Assembly: GCF_900090205.1 (NCBI RefSeq)
Contig: NZ_LT607802.1
Coordinates: 1,720,215 to 1,784,214, forward strand
Source of the DNA: Vogesella sp. LIG4
GTDB taxonomy: Bacteria; Pseudomonadota; Gammaproteobacteria; Burkholderiales; Chromobacteriaceae
Direction of reading: 5' to 3'
Length of the DNA: 64,000 nt
A program made the translations under genes and the position numbers. Below the pieces are notes generated by a model. It did no database searches and was not told where the DNA came from. It worked only from the letters and a program-made list of their open reading frames with translations. How positions within the stretch are numbered: position 1 is the stretch's first letter; each line of letters opens with the position of its first letter. This document shows, piece by piece, positions 40,728-50,994 of this stretch.

Positions 40728-40755
40728 GGCGGAACGCCCCTGCGGGGCTTCCGCC
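40728..40755. terminator. GGCGGAACGCCCC hairpin E2
   Basis: GGCGGAACGCCCC pairs with GGGGCTTCCGCC around TGC, just after E1. It probably stops read-through between the convergent 38670 and 40781 genes. Confidence 0.55.
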
Positions 40756-40780
40756 CTGCGGTGGCCGGGTCAAGCCGCCA

Positions 40781-41867
<1,087 letters not shown>

Positions 41868-41870
41868 CAG

Positions 41871-43040
41871 TTAAACCATGCTCGGATCCGGCTCCAGCCC
41901 CATCAGCTCGCGGCCGAGGATCTGCGCGCAGACATCGTAGTCGGTGTAGGCGTGGGCACCGGTCATGTGCGAATCGCGGAACAGGCGCTGCAGTTCGTTG
42001 CCTTCCATCCAGCTGGTGGCGCCGGAAGCGCCGAACAGGCGGTCCACTGCCTCGATGCACATCTTCACCGCGTAAGCCTGATTGGTGCGCCAGTAGGCCA
42101 GCGTCTCGCGGCTGGGGTACTGGTGGCGGCGGCCGTGCTCGGCGTGGTCCTGCCAGGTTTTTTCCAGGAAGGCGCGTGCGGCGGCGACCTGGTGGGTGGA
42201 TTCCGCCAGCCGCATCAGCGCCGGGGTGGCGGTGCCCACGCTGGCGCCGGTGTAGGCGCGCACGCGGTTCTGGGTTTTTTCCTTGAACGCCTGCAGCATG
42301 CGCTCGGCCACGCCCAGGCTGATCGAGGCGAAGCCGCTGGCAAAGTAGGGGCGGTACGGGGTGTAGAAGATGTCGCTGTCCGGGTAGAGGTCGAAGCCGC
42401 TGGAGCGGCCTTCCATCATGTCTTTGGCGGCTTCGATGCGGTGGTTGGGAATGAAGGCGTTGTTGATCACCAGGGTCTTGGAGCCGCTGCCCTTCATGCC
42501 CATGGCGAACCAGTTGTCGCGAATCTCGTAGTCGCAGCGCGGAATCACGCCAAAGCTGTAGATCGGCTCGCCATCTGCATTCTTGCGGCGCATGCCGACA
42601 ATCGCCCATTCGGCGTGGTCGCAGCCGCTGCTCCAGCCCATTTCGCCGCTCAGGTACACGCCGCCTTCGGCCTCCTCGATCTGGCTGAACGGCGCAATGC
42701 TGCTGCTGGCGGTGGCATCCGGGTTGGCGGCCCAGATGTCGTCCTGCAGTTTTGGCGAGAACATCGCCAGCTGGTGGCTGTGGGTGCACAGCAGGCTGAA
42801 CGCCCAGGCGGTGCCGCCACAGGCGCCGGCCAGCGCCGCCACGCAGTCGGCAAATTCCGGCAGCGAGATTTCCAGACCGCCGTATTTCTTCGGCTGGAAC
42901 GCACGATGCATGCCAATGCCCTTGAGCAGGGCGATGTTTTCATCTGGTACTTTACGTTCTTCCTCGGCGCGCTGGGCGTTGGCCGCAATGGCGGGCAGGA
43001 CGGTGCGCAGTCTTTCCAGCAGCGGGTTGTGCTTGTTCAT
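41871..43040 (-). CDS. 4-hydroxyphenylacetate 3-monooxygenase oxygenase (C2 type)
   Basis: 389 residues with an acyl-CoA dehydrogenase-type fold. It opens LLERLRTVLPAIAANAQRAEEERKVPDE; the middle has GTAWAFSLLCTHSHQLAMFS and GSGSKTLVINNAFIPNHR. It resembles the FMNH2-dependent C2 oxygenase and HsaA-type monooxygenases. It hydroxylates 4-hydroxyphenylacetate to homoprotocatechuate with reduced flavin from the C1 partner. The ATG at 43040 matches the family N terminus and follows GGAG at 10 nt. The E. coli-type HpaBC system is absent from the window. Confidence 0.9.
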   Translation of the reverse strand: MNKHNPLLERLRTVLPAIAANAQRAEEERKVPDENIALLKGIGMHRAFQPKKYGGLEISLPEFADCVAALAGACGGTAWAFSLLCTHSHQLAMFSPKLQDDIWAANPDATASSSIAPFSQIEEAEGGVYLSGEMGWSSGCDHAEWAIVGMRRKNADGEPIYSFGVIPRCDYEIRDNWFAMGMKGSGSKTLVINNAFIPNHRIEAAKDMMEGRSSGFDLYPDSDIFYTPYRPYFASGFASISLGVAERMLQAFKEKTQNRVRAYTGASVGTATPALMRLAESTHQVAAARAFLEKTWQDHAEHGRRHQYPSRETLAYWRTNQAYAVKMCIEAVDRLFGASGATSWMEGNELQRLFRDSHMTGAHAYTDYDVCAQILGRELMGLEPDPSMV

Positions 43041-43249
43041 CGCTCTATGTCTCCGTGATGTGTCTTGATCAGGCTGCCGGCCTTGCTTTATCGATATCCG
43101 GCCGGGCCGCGGTGCAGGCTGCACGGCGGCAGCTGTCAGGCCATTATGCGGAGCACAAGTGGTAGTTGAAATGTAACTTTCAGGCAGAAGATTGTACTTT
43201 TCATGGCTGATTTGCCATCGGCAATACCTGGCGTGAAAAGTGCAGAAAT

Positions 43250-43306
43250 CCCCGCTGCGCAGGGGTGCGCAGCGGGGTTGCAAGGGGGCGGCAGAACGCC
43301 CCCTTG
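43250..43306. terminator. Tandem GC-rich hairpins
   Basis: CCCCGCTGCGC pairs with GCGCAGCGGGG (43250-43277), and CAAGGGGGCG pairs with CGCCCCCTTG (43281-43306). Both stems are perfect. They lie between the transporter and oxygenase genes on the minus strand and may reduce read-through within this operon. Confidence 0.5.
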
Positions 43307-43340
43307 CCCGTGTGCCGGGCGTAGCGGGGCCTGTCTGGAT

Positions 43341-43372
43341 GGCGGAACGCCCGGTTTTACCGGGCTTCCGCC
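43341..43372. terminator. GGCGGAACGCCCGG hairpin E3
   Basis: GGCGGAACGCCCGGT pairs with ACCGGGCTTCCGCC around TTT. It is a third copy of the hairpin found at 40670 and 40728 and lies 17 nt after the transporter stop. Confidence 0.55.
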
Positions 43373-43388
43373 CTGCCAATGAACACGC

Positions 43389-44726
43389 TCAGTGTTGTGC
43401 CGGCTTGCCCACCGGTATCGCCAGCATCACCAGCGCGCCGATCACCAGCACCGCCACCGCAAACAGCATGCCGCTGGTGAAGCTGTGGCTGATGTCCTTC
43501 AGCCAGCCCACCACCACCGAGCTGAGCGCCGAGCCGACGTTGCCGGTGGCGTTGATCAGCGCAATGCCGATGGCCTTGGCGCGGGTGGACAGCACCGCGT
43601 CCGGCGTGGTCCAGAAGATGGTCATGGCGGTGAAGGCGCCAGCGGAGGCGATGACGATGCCGGCCAGGCGCATGCTGGCGCCATCGGCATAGGCGCACAG
43701 CAACCAGCCGCCGGCGGCAGCCAGCATCGGCAGCACGGTGTGCCAGCGGCGCTCCTGCTTGCGGTCGGAGCGCGCGCCCCACCACAGCATGGCGACGATG
43801 GTGGCCAGCTGCGGAATGGCGGCGAGGATGCCGATGGTGGCGTTGCTGCTGCCGCTGTTGAAGCTCTTCACGATCTGCGGCACCCAGATATTGACCATGC
43901 TCAGGGTGTTCACCAGGCAGAAGTAGGCCAGCGCGAACTTGAGCACGCTGGGCGACAGCAGCTCGCGCCAGATGCCGACCTCGCGGCCAACGCTGGCCGC
44001 AGGTTGCTGCTCGGCCTGCAGCATGTGTTGCAGGCGGGCCTTCTCCTCGCTGCTCAGCCAGCTGGCCTGCGCCGGGCTGTCATCCAGGTAGCACCACACC
44101 GTGATGCCCAGCAGCGCCGCCGGCAGACCTTCCACCATGAACAGCCACTGCCAGCCGGCCAGGCCCCAGTGGCCGTCCAGCTCCAGCAGGTAGCCGGACA
44201 CCACCGAACCGGCGGCGGCGGTTACCGGCATGGCGATCATGAACAGCGCATTGGCGCGGGCGCGGTAGGCGCGCGGAAACCAGAAGGTGAGGTAGAGCAG
44301 CATGCCGGGCAGGAAGCCGGCTTCGGTCACGCCCACCAGTGCGCGCAGGATATACAGGCTGGTGGCGTCGTGCGCGAACATGGTGGCGGTGGAGGCGAGG
44401 CCCCAGGCCACCATGATGATGGCGATCCAGCGCCGCGCGCCCATGCGGCTGAGCACCATATTGCTGGGGATGCCGCAGGCCACGTAGGCAACGTAGAAGA
44501 GGGTGGTGGCCAGCCCGAACATGGTGGCCGACAGGTTCAGGCTCTGCGACATGGTCAACCCGGCGAAGCCGATGTTGATGCGGTCCAGGAACGAGAACAC
44601 GAACAGGATGAACAGGAACCAGATCAGCCGTCCGGATACCTTGTTTATCACCTGCTGGTCCAGTTGCTGACTGTGGGGTGCGCTGGCCGCCCCGACGGGA
44701 CGGGCCTCGGTTTTCTCCATTTGCAT
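43389..44726 (-). CDS. MFS transporter, anion:cation symporter family (HpaX-like)
   Basis: 445 residues from the ATG after CAGGAG. It has 12 predicted membrane helices. Helix 1 contains FLDRINIGFAGLTMSQSLNLS, the family signature; AGCGIPSNM-type and GFLPGMLLYLTFWFP segments follow. A central loop of about 40 charged residues separates the halves. The place at the head of the hydroxylase operon suggests uptake of 4-hydroxyphenylacetate, as for HpaX. A palindromic operator lies about 130-145 nt upstream. Confidence 0.88.
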   Translation of the reverse strand: MQMEKTEARPVGAASAPHSQQLDQQVINKVSGRLIWFLFILFVFSFLDRINIGFAGLTMSQSLNLSATMFGLATTLFYVAYVACGIPSNMVLSRMGARRWIAIIMVAWGLASTATMFAHDATSLYILRALVGVTEAGFLPGMLLYLTFWFPRAYRARANALFMIAMPVTAAAGSVVSGYLLELDGHWGLAGWQWLFMVEGLPAALLGITVWCYLDDSPAQASWLSSEEKARLQHMLQAEQQPAASVGREVGIWRELLSPSVLKFALAYFCLVNTLSMVNIWVPQIVKSFNSGSSNATIGILAAIPQLATIVAMLWWGARSDRKQERRWHTVLPMLAAAGGWLLCAYADGASMRLAGIVIASAGAFTAMTIFWTTPDAVLSTRAKAIGIALINATGNVGSALSSVVVGWLKDISHSFTSGMLFAVAVLVIGALVMLAIPVGKPAQH

Positions 44727-44857
44727 GCTTTTTCTCCTGCACGGGCGGCTAGTGCCCATGCACTCTCGGTGGTTGAAGGCGGCGCTCTTGTGGCGCCTGC
44801 CGTGCTGGCAATGCAGTGCTGGCTGCCGGCGGCCTCCTGCCCGCTGGCTGATTGTTA

Positions 44858-44873
44858 TGAATATGTTAACTAT
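44858..44873 (-). promoter_or_regulatory. Shared palindromic operator, site 1
   Basis: Read on the minus strand this is ATAGTTAACATATTCA. The core TTAACATATTCA matches the sites at 54204 and 60007. It lies 132 nt upstream of the transporter gene that heads the hydroxylase operon. A MarR-type repressor could bind such a palindrome; no such stand-alone gene is in the window. Confidence 0.55.
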
Positions 44874-44929
44874 TGATGGCCTGACGGCGCAGGGCGGTAA
44901 CAGCCGGCCACGGCGCGGGGACGGCGCCG

Positions 44930-44960
44930 AAAAAACGGTACCGGCACCAGGGCCGGTACC
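44930..44960 (-). terminator. Terminator of the hpaG1-hpaI operon
   Basis: On the minus strand GGTACCGGC pairs perfectly with GCCGGTACC around a 6-nt loop, followed by GTTTTTT. It lies about 95 nt after the hpaI stop and closes the long catabolic operon. Confidence 0.85.
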
Positions 44961-45054
44961 CAGCCGGGGAAACACCTGCCTGCAACGGCCACCCGCTGCC
45001 AGGTCTACCGCCACGGGGCGGCCAGTGTGCCGGCCTGTCGGCCGGCGCACGGGT

Positions 45055-45858
45055 TCAGTACACGCCGCCGCCGGTGGCGACTGGCGCCGCGGCATCGCGA
45101 TACCTTGCGGCCAACGTTTCGGCGCTGCGTGCCAGCAGGGTGGTATCCACCCCCACTGCCACGAACTGCGCACCCAGCGCGATGTAATGCCGCGCCAGTT
45201 TCTCGTCCGCCATCAGGATGCCCGGCGCCTTGCCGTGGGCGCGGATGCGGCGGATGGCGTCCTCGATGGCCGCCTGCACCTCGGGGTGCGTCGGCTGGCC
45301 GAGATAGCCCATGTCGGCGGACAGGTCGGCCGGGCCGATGAACACGCCATCCACGCCGTCGGTGGCGGCGATGGCGTCAAGATTGGCCAGGCCGGCGCGG
45401 GTTTCGATCTGCACCAGCACGCAGATTTCCTGCTCGCAGGCGTGCAGGTAGTCCGGAATGCGGTTCCAGCGCGAGGCGCGCGCCAGCGCACTGCCCACGC
45501 CACGGATGCCGTGTGGCGGGTAGCGGGTGGCGGCCACCGCCTGCGCCGCTTCCTCGCCGCTTTGCACCATGGGCAGCAGCAGGGTTTGCGCGCCGATGTC
45601 CAGGATCTGCTTGATGCGCACCGGGTCGTTCCACACCGGGCGCACGATGGGGTGAGACGGGTAGGGGGCGATGGCCTGCAGCTGCGCCAGCATGCTCTGC
45701 AGCTCGTTGGGCGCGTGTTCGCCGTCGATCAGCAGCCAGTCGAAGCCGGCGCCGGCCAGCAGTTCGGCGCAGTAGGCATCGGCCAGGCCCAGCCACAGGC
45801 CGATCTGCACCTGGCCGGCCTTGAGCGCGGCCTTGAAGGGGTTGCTAGGGTTTTGCAT
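45055..45858 (-). CDS. hpaI: 4-hydroxy-2-oxo-heptane-1,7-dioate aldolase
   Basis: 267 residues of the HpcH/HpaI family. [10 protein letters not shown] (catalytic-loop region), [20 protein letters not shown]-type metal site ([13 protein letters not shown]) and [13 protein letters not shown] are present. It cleaves 2,4-dihydroxyhept-2-ene-1,7-dioate to pyruvate and succinic semialdehyde, with a divalent metal. The ATG follows AAGGAG. An in-frame ATG 57 nt upstream lies inside the hydratase gene and is rejected. hpaH precedes it by 10 bp and a terminator follows. Confidence 0.93.
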   Translation of the reverse strand: MQNPSNPFKAALKAGQVQIGLWLGLADAYCAELLAGAGFDWLLIDGEHAPNELQSMLAQLQAIAPYPSHPIVRPVWNDPVRIKQILDIGAQTLLLPMVQSGEEAAQAVAATRYPPHGIRGVGSALARASRWNRIPDYLHACEQEICVLVQIETRAGLANLDAIAATDGVDGVFIGPADLSADMGYLGQPTHPEVQAAIEDAIRRIRAHGKAPGILMADEKLARHYIALGAQFVAVGVDTTLLARSAETLAARYRDAAAPVATGGGVY

Positions 45859-45868
45859 GGTCAACTCC

Positions 45869-46672
45869 TTACACAAAGCGGCAGCTGATGGCACCCAGCG
45901 GGCCGTAATCGACATGGAAGGTATCGCCGGGGCGCGCCGCCACCGGGCGGGTGAAGGAGCCGCCGAGGATCACCTGGCCCGGCTGCAGGCTCACGTCGAA
46001 CGGCGCCAGCTTGTTGGCCAGCCAGGCCACGCCGTTGGCCGGGTGGTTCAGCACCGCAGCGGCCACGCCGGATTCCTCGATCACGCCGTTGCGGTACATC
46101 AGCGCCGACACCCAGCGCAGGTCCAGCTCCGACGGCTTCACCGGGCGGCCGCCCATCACCACGCCGGCGTTGGCCGCATTGTCGGAAATGGTGTCGAACA
46201 CCTTGCGCGGGCGGCCGCTTTCCGGGTCGATGGACTGGCTGCGCGCGTCGATGATCTCCAGCGCCGGAATCACGTACTCGGTGGCGTTGTACACGTCGAA
46301 CAGGGTGATGTTCGGCCCTTTCAGCGGCTTGCCCAGGATGAAGGCCAGCTCCACCTCCACCCGCGGCACGATGAAGCGGCTGGCGGGAATGTCGGAGCCG
46401 TCGGCAAAGAACATGTCGTCCAGCAGCGTGCCGTAGTCCGGCTCGTCGATCTGCGACGACATCTGCATGGCGCGCGAGGTGAGGCCGATCTTGTGGCCCT
46501 TCACCACCCGGCCTTCGGCCAGCTTCATCTCCACCCAGCGGCGCTGGATGGCGTAGGCGTCCTCGATGGTGATTTCCGGGTAGTCCAGCGAAATCTGGCG
46601 GATCTGCTGGCGCGCCTGCTCCGCCTGGTGCAGGCGGTGGGCGGTCTGTTCGATGATGTCGTAGCTGAGCAT
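45869..46672 (-). CDS. hpaH: 2-oxo-hept-4-ene-1,7-dioate hydratase
   Basis: 267 residues of the fumarylacetoacetate-hydrolase-like hydratase group (MhpD/HpaH). [23 protein letters not shown] and [15 protein letters not shown] (metal ligands), then [12 protein letters not shown] and [13 protein letters not shown] are present. It adds water to the oxo-heptenedioate to give the aldolase substrate. AGGAGAGAC precedes the chosen ATG; an ATG five codons upstream is possible. It lies between gabD and hpaI in the same operon. Confidence 0.93.
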   Translation of the reverse strand: MLSYDIIEQTAHRLHQAEQARQQIRQISLDYPEITIEDAYAIQRRWVEMKLAEGRVVKGHKIGLTSRAMQMSSQIDEPDYGTLLDDMFFADGSDIPASRFIVPRVEVELAFILGKPLKGPNITLFDVYNATEYVIPALEIIDARSQSIDPESGRPRKVFDTISDNAANAGVVMGGRPVKPSELDLRWVSALMYRNGVIEESGVAAAVLNHPANGVAWLANKLAPFDVSLQPGQVILGGSFTRPVAARPGDTFHVDYGPLGAISCRFV

Positions 46673-46727
46673 GGTGTCTCTCCTCATGGTGTGTAATCGG
46701 TAAACAATGCGGCCGGGGCCCGTTTCC

Positions 46728-48200
46728 TCAGCTGCTCAGGCCACCAAAGCACAGGTATTTGATTTCCATAAAGTCCTCGAGGCCGTACCTGGAACCTTCA
46801 CGGCCGAGGCCGGATTGCTTGATACCGCCGAACGGCGCCACCTCGGTGGAGATCAGCCCTTCGTTGATGCCCACCATGCCGGCCTCGATGGCCTCGGCCA
46901 CGCGCCAGATGCGGCCAACGTCGCGGCTGTAGAAATAGGCGGCCAGGCCGAACTCGGTGGCGTTGGCCAGGCGGATGGCGTCGGCTTCGTCCTTGAAGCG
47001 GAACAGCGGCGCCAGCGGGCCGAAGGTTTCCTCGTGCGCCACCAGCATGTGCTCGCTGACTTCGGTCAGCACCGTGGGCTGGTAGAAGTTGCCGCCCAGC
47101 GGGTGCGGCGCGCCGCCGGTGAGTACTTTCGCGCCCTGGCTTACCGCGTCGGCCACGTGCTCGGCCACCTTGGCCACGGCTTTTTCGTTGATCAGCGGGC
47201 CTTGCTGCACGTCACCGCTGTGCGCGGCGCCCACCTGCATCTTGCGCACCGCGGCGGCCAGCTTGTCGGCAAAGGCGTCGTACACGCCGTCCTGCACCAG
47301 CAGGCGGTTGGCGCACACGCAGGTCTGGCCGGTGTTGCGGAACTTGCTGGCCAGCGCGCCCTGCACCGCGGCGTCCAGGTCGGCATCGTCGAACACGATG
47401 AAGGGCGCATTGCCGCCCAGTTCCAGCCCCAGCTTCTTCACCGTGCCGGCGCACTGCTCCATCAGCAGCTTGCCGATGCGGGTGGAGCCGGTGAACGACA
47501 GCTTGCGCACCGCTGGGTGGCGGGTAAGCTCGCCGCCGATCTCGCTGGCGCGCTCACCGGTAACGATGTTGAGCACGCCGCGCGGCACGCCGGCGCGCTC
47601 GGCCAGCACCGCCAGCGCCAGCGCCGACAGCGGGGTCTCGGCGGCGGGCTTCACCACCACGGTGCAGCCGGCGGCCAGCGCCGGGCCCACCTTGCGGGTG
47701 ATCATGGCATTGGGGAAATTCCACGGCGTGATGGCGGCCACCACGCCGATGGGCTGCTTGATGGTCACCAGCCGGCGGTCGGCGAAGGGGCTGGGAATCA
47801 CGTCGCCGTAGGCGCGCTTGGCCTCCTCGGCAAACCATTCGATGAAGCTGGCGCCGTAGGCGATCTCGCCGCGGCTTTCCGGCAGCGGCTTGCCCTGTTC
47901 CAGGCTCAGGATCTGCGCCAGGTCTTCCTGGTGCTGCAGCAGCAGCTCGAACCAGCGGCGCAGGATCTGCGCGCGGTGCTTGGCCGGCAGCGCGCGCCAG
48001 CTGGGCAGCGCTGCCTCGGCGGCCTCGATGGCGCGGCGGGTGTCGGCGGCGTTGCAGGATGCCACCTCGGCGATGCTGTCGCCGCTGGCCGGGTTGCGCA
48101 CTGCAAAGTTGGCCGCAGCCTCGCCCGCCACCCACTCGCCATCGATATAGGCGCGGGTCTGCAGCAGGGCGGAGTCGTTCAGCAGGGTCGTGATAGTCAT
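46728..48200 (-). CDS. gabD: Succinate-semialdehyde dehydrogenase
   Basis: 490 residues of the aldehyde dehydrogenase superfamily. The cofactor region is [20 protein letters not shown], the general base is in [13 protein letters not shown], and the catalytic Cys is in [13 protein letters not shown]. The ending KYLCFGGLS is typical of GabD. It oxidises the succinic semialdehyde made by HpaI to succinate, linking the pathway to the TCA cycle. Its place inside the hpa operon supports the substrate. Confidence 0.92.
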   Translation of the reverse strand: MTITTLLNDSALLQTRAYIDGEWVAGEAAANFAVRNPASGDSIAEVASCNAADTRRAIEAAEAALPSWRALPAKHRAQILRRWFELLLQHQEDLAQILSLEQGKPLPESRGEIAYGASFIEWFAEEAKRAYGDVIPSPFADRRLVTIKQPIGVVAAITPWNFPNAMITRKVGPALAAGCTVVVKPAAETPLSALALAVLAERAGVPRGVLNIVTGERASEIGGELTRHPAVRKLSFTGSTRIGKLLMEQCAGTVKKLGLELGGNAPFIVFDDADLDAAVQGALASKFRNTGQTCVCANRLLVQDGVYDAFADKLAAAVRKMQVGAAHSGDVQQGPLINEKAVAKVAEHVADAVSQGAKVLTGGAPHPLGGNFYQPTVLTEVSEHMLVAHEETFGPLAPLFRFKDEADAIRLANATEFGLAAYFYSRDVGRIWRVAEAIEAGMVGINEGLISTEVAPFGGIKQSGLGREGSRYGLEDFMEIKYLCFGGLSS

Positions 48201-48210
48201 GATGGGGTGC

Positions 48211-49428
48211 TCAAGAGGGGGTGGACGTGGCCCGCAGCCGGGCGGCGGGAACGCGGGTCAGCTGCAGGCCCAGCCAGGCGCCGGCGCCGAACAGCGCGAT
48301 CACCAGGCACATGGCGCGCGGGCTGCCGTCGTGCAGCCAGGCCACCAGCGCGCTGGCCAGCATGCCCAGTGCGAACTGGCCGCTGGCGGCCAGCGCCATG
48401 GCGGCGCCGGCGAGGTCTGGATGCAGCTGCAGCAGCCGCGCCATGCAGTTGGGGCCGATGGAGCCGGTAAGGCCGACGCTGACCAGCAGCGGCAGCACCA
48501 CCGCCGGCAGCGAGCCGGCGCCGGCCAGCCACAGCGCGATGCCGGCCAGCGCCACCGCGGCGGTCTGCCACTGCAACAGGCTGTCCGGGCGGTGGCGCTG
48601 CGCCAGGCGTTTGTTCAGCAGCGTCAGCACGATCACCGCGGCGATGTTGAGGCCGAACAGCCAGCCGTAATGCTGTGGCGCCACGCCGAAGTAGCCGATG
48701 TAGACGAAGGGCGAGCCGGTGATGTAGGCGAACATGGCGCCAAAGGTCAGCCCCAGCGCCAGCAGGTAGCCCAGCGACGGCACATCGCCCAGCACCCGGC
48801 CGTAGGCGCGGAACGCCGCCCCCAGGCTTTGCGTGCTGCGATTTTCCGGCGGATGGGTTTCCGGCAGCCGCAGCGCCACCAGCGCCAGGATGGCGGCGCC
48901 GAACAGCGCCAGTGCCAGGAACAGCGCGCGCCAGCCGGCGGCCAGCAGCAGCCAGCCGCCCAGCAGTGGCGCCAGCAGCGGCGCGATCATGGTCACCAGG
49001 TGCAGCAGCGACAGCACCTGCGCGGCGCGATCGAGCGCGAACAGGTCGCGCACCATCGCCCGGCCCAGCACGCTGCCGGCGCCGCCGCCCACCGCCTGCA
49101 GCACGCGCAGCGCGATCAGCTGCTCGGCCGACTGCGCCAGCACGCAGGCCAGGCTGGCCAGCAGGTACAGCGCGATGCCGCCCAGCAGCACCGGGCGGCG
49201 GCCGTAGCGGTCGGACAGCGGGCCGTACAGCAGCATGCCCAGGCAGAAGCCGGCCAGGAAACCGCCGATGGTGAACTGCACCAGCCCCACCGGTGCCGCC
49301 AGGCTGGCGGCGATGGCGGGCAGCGCCGGCAGGTACAGGTCGATCGACAGCGGGCCGAAGGCCACCAGCGCCCCCAGCAGCCAGATCAGGCGGCCGTGGG
49401 GCAGGGCGGTGTGGTGGTGCGGGTTCAT
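48211..49428 (-). CDS. Bcr/CflA-family MFS transporter
   Basis: 405 residues with 12 predicted membrane helices. The N-terminal signature is ALVAFGPLSIDLYLPALPAIA, followed by GPLSDRYGRRPVLLGGIALY, as in the Bcr/CflA drug-proton antiporters. An ATG at 49428 is chosen; a TTG five codons earlier overlaps the hpaF stop. It is an unexpected gene in an hpa operon and may export a toxic intermediate or an analogue; that is inference. gabD starts 10 bp after its stop. Confidence 0.88.
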   Translation of the reverse strand: MNPHHHTALPHGRLIWLLGALVAFGPLSIDLYLPALPAIAASLAAPVGLVQFTIGGFLAGFCLGMLLYGPLSDRYGRRPVLLGGIALYLLASLACVLAQSAEQLIALRVLQAVGGGAGSVLGRAMVRDLFALDRAAQVLSLLHLVTMIAPLLAPLLGGWLLLAAGWRALFLALALFGAAILALVALRLPETHPPENRSTQSLGAAFRAYGRVLGDVPSLGYLLALGLTFGAMFAYITGSPFVYIGYFGVAPQHYGWLFGLNIAAVIVLTLLNKRLAQRHRPDSLLQWQTAAVALAGIALWLAGAGSLPAVVLPLLVSVGLTGSIGPNCMARLLQLHPDLAGAAMALAASGQFALGMLASALVAWLHDGSPRAMCLVIALFGAGAWLGLQLTRVPAARLRATSTPS

Positions 49429-49439
49429 GCTGCCGTGCC

Positions 49440-49826
49440 TCAAGCTTTGCTAAAACGCTGATGCACGTTGTTGTGCTTGTAGCTCAGCTGCTGCGGCATC
49501 TCGCTCAGCTCGAAAGTCAGTGCCAGGTAGCGGACATCGAACAGCGGCTGGAAGTGCGCCTTGATGATCTCGAACAGCCCCTGTGCGGTGCGCTCGCGCT
49601 CCTCGAAGCTGCGGCCGTGGCCTATCTTCAGCGACATGTGCACGAAGGCGTAATCGGCTTCGCCATCGGCCATGCGCCAGGTGTCCAGCCAGTGCACGCG
49701 GCTGCGGATGCCGGCCACCGGGTAGAGGCCGGTGCCGATCAGGAAGGCGTGCGCCTTTTCGAACAGTGCCGGCAGTTCGGCCTGTTCGCGGATGTTGTCG
49801 GTACATTCCAGGATGAAGTGCGGCAT
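49440..49826 (-). CDS. hpaF: 5-carboxymethyl-2-hydroxymuconate isomerase
   Basis: 128 residues beginning MPHFILECTDNIREQAELP, the usual HpaF/HpcD N terminus with catalytic Pro after the initiator Met. IRSRVHWLDTWRMADGEADYAFVHMSL is conserved. It tautomerises 5-carboxymethyl-2-hydroxymuconate. The E. coli protein is 126 residues. An ATG four codons upstream would mask the catalytic Pro and is rejected. TGGAG lies 6 nt before the chosen start. The 123-bp gap from hpaD contains element B2 and two inverted TGCGGCCAAC copies. Confidence 0.93.
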   Translation of the reverse strand: MPHFILECTDNIREQAELPALFEKAHAFLIGTGLYPVAGIRSRVHWLDTWRMADGEADYAFVHMSLKIGHGRSFEERERTAQGLFEIIKAHFQPLFDVRYLALTFELSEMPQQLSYKHNNVHQRFSKA

Positions 49827-49840
49827 GGCGGGCTCCATAA

Positions 49841-49867
49841 GTTGGCCGCAGGTGGGGTGCGGCCAAC
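49841..49867. repeat. Inverted pair of the TGCGGCCAAC motif
   Basis: GTTGGCCGCA at 49841 and TGCGGCCAAC at 49858 face each other across a 7-nt loop, giving a 10-bp hairpin. It lies between hpaF and hpaD beside element B2. Confidence 0.7.
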
Positions 49868-49884
49868 GTTGTTGGCATCCGGTG

Positions 49885-49947
49885 ACGATCTTGCGAGCCA
49901 GGGCGAAGCGGGTGTTAACGCCGTATCGCCGACGCGCAACAGATCGT
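49885..49947. repeat. Correia-like element B2 (internally deleted)
   Basis: A 63-bp element with ACGATC and GATCGT ends. Left half ACGATCTTGCGAGCCAGGGC and right half CCGTATCGCCGACGCGCAAC match element B1 at 14759, but B1's middle 60 or so bases are missing. It ends 2 nt before the hpaD stop codon (minus strand). Confidence 0.75.
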
Positions 49948-49949
49948 CC

Positions 49950-50798
49950 CTAGACGGGGAGGATGACGTTGATCTGGCCGGTGCCGGAGCTGCCGAAATA
50001 CGGCGTCACCACCTCGGCCTTGCCGGCGTATTCATCCCAGCCCAGCGCGCCCAGCAGCATGGCGGTGTCGTGCATGAAGCCTTCGCCATGGCACTTGTCG
50101 GCGTACTCCGGCAGCAGCGCGCAGAAGGTTTTCCAGTCGCCGCGCTGCCACATGTCCACTACTTCGTGGTCCATGGTTTCCAGGAACGGGCTCCATACCT
50201 TGTGCAGGTACTGCTCGGCCACGCCGTTCTGCGCGAAGCGGTGCGACAGCGAGCCGCTGGCGAAAATGGCCACGGTGCCGTCGTACTGTTCCTCGATGGC
50301 GCGGCGGAAGGCGGCGCCTAGCGTGGCGCTGTCCTGCAGGTTGTGCACGGTGCACAGCGCCGATACCGATACCACCTTGAAATGCTGGTCGGCGTTCATA
50401 TAGCGCATCGGCACCAGCGTGCCGTACTCCAGCGCCAGGGTGGTGGCGTCGTGGGCGCGGGTGTGCACGCCGGCGGCGGTGGCGGCCTCGGCCAGCAGGC
50501 GGCCAAGCTGCGGGTTGCCGTGGTACTCGTACGGCATGTTCTTGATGAAGTGCGGCAGCTCGTTGCTGGTGTACACGCCTTCGAAGTGCGGCGCGGAGTT
50601 GATGTGGTAGCCGGAATTCACCAGCCAGTGGGTGTCGAACACCACGATGGTGTCCACGCCCAGCTCGCGGCAGCGGCGGCCAATCTCCTTGTGGCCGTCG
50701 ATGGCGGCCTGGCGGCAGCCCTTGTGCGGCCCGTCCAGTTCGGACAGGTACATCGACGGTACGTGGGTGATCTTGGCGGCAAGCGCAAGTTTGCCCAT
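49950..50798 (-). CDS. hpaD: 3,4-dihydroxyphenylacetate 2,3-dioxygenase
   Basis: 282 residues of the class III (LigB) extradiol dioxygenases. It begins KLALAAKITHVPSMYLSELDGPHKG with the first iron-ligand His region. VVFDTHWLVNSGYHINSAPHFEG, FASGSLSHRFAQNG and the Glu/His ligands follow. It cleaves homoprotocatechuate next to the ring hydroxyls to 5-carboxymethyl-2-hydroxymuconic semialdehyde, using Fe(II) (Mn in some homologues). GAGGAGAC precedes the ATG. Repeats B2 and C1 flank the gene. Confidence 0.94.
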   Translation of the reverse strand: MGKLALAAKITHVPSMYLSELDGPHKGCRQAAIDGHKEIGRRCRELGVDTIVVFDTHWLVNSGYHINSAPHFEGVYTSNELPHFIKNMPYEYHGNPQLGRLLAEAATAAGVHTRAHDATTLALEYGTLVPMRYMNADQHFKVVSVSALCTVHNLQDSATLGAAFRRAIEEQYDGTVAIFASGSLSHRFAQNGVAEQYLHKVWSPFLETMDHEVVDMWQRGDWKTFCALLPEYADKCHGEGFMHDTAMLLGALGWDEYAGKAEVVTPYFGSSGTGQINVILPV

Positions 50799-50882
50799 GG
50801 TTGTCTCCTCGATTCTGTTTTACGGTGGCGGTGGGGTGGTTGTTATGTGCGGCCAACCTTCAGGGTTGGCTGCCGAGTTACT

Positions 50883-50994
50883 GCGTCGCTGTCCAAACCG
50901 TGTAACGGACCTGAGCCAAGGCGCGCCGACGCAGACAGTACAAGTCGTACGGCAAGGAGGCGCAACGCAGGATCAGGGGTTTGGCCAGTGACGC
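50883..50994. repeat. Correia-like element C1
   Basis: A 112-bp element with ends GCGTCGCTGTCCAAACC and GGTTTGGCCAGTGACGC, inverted repeats that differ at two positions. Its core GACGCAGACAGTACAAGTCG then TACGGCAAGGAGGCGCAACG closely resembles the inner part of Neisseria Correia elements as I recall them. It stops exactly at the hpaE stop codon (50995-50997, minus strand). A copy of TGCGGCCAACCTT lies 25 nt to its left. Confidence 0.8.

Noticed and set aside
46707..48470. A 587-codon plus-strand frame antisense to gabD and the Bcr-type gene
   Set aside because: The composition is His/Gln/Gly/Ala-rich with no recognisable family; it is the shadow of well-supported dehydrogenase and transporter genes.
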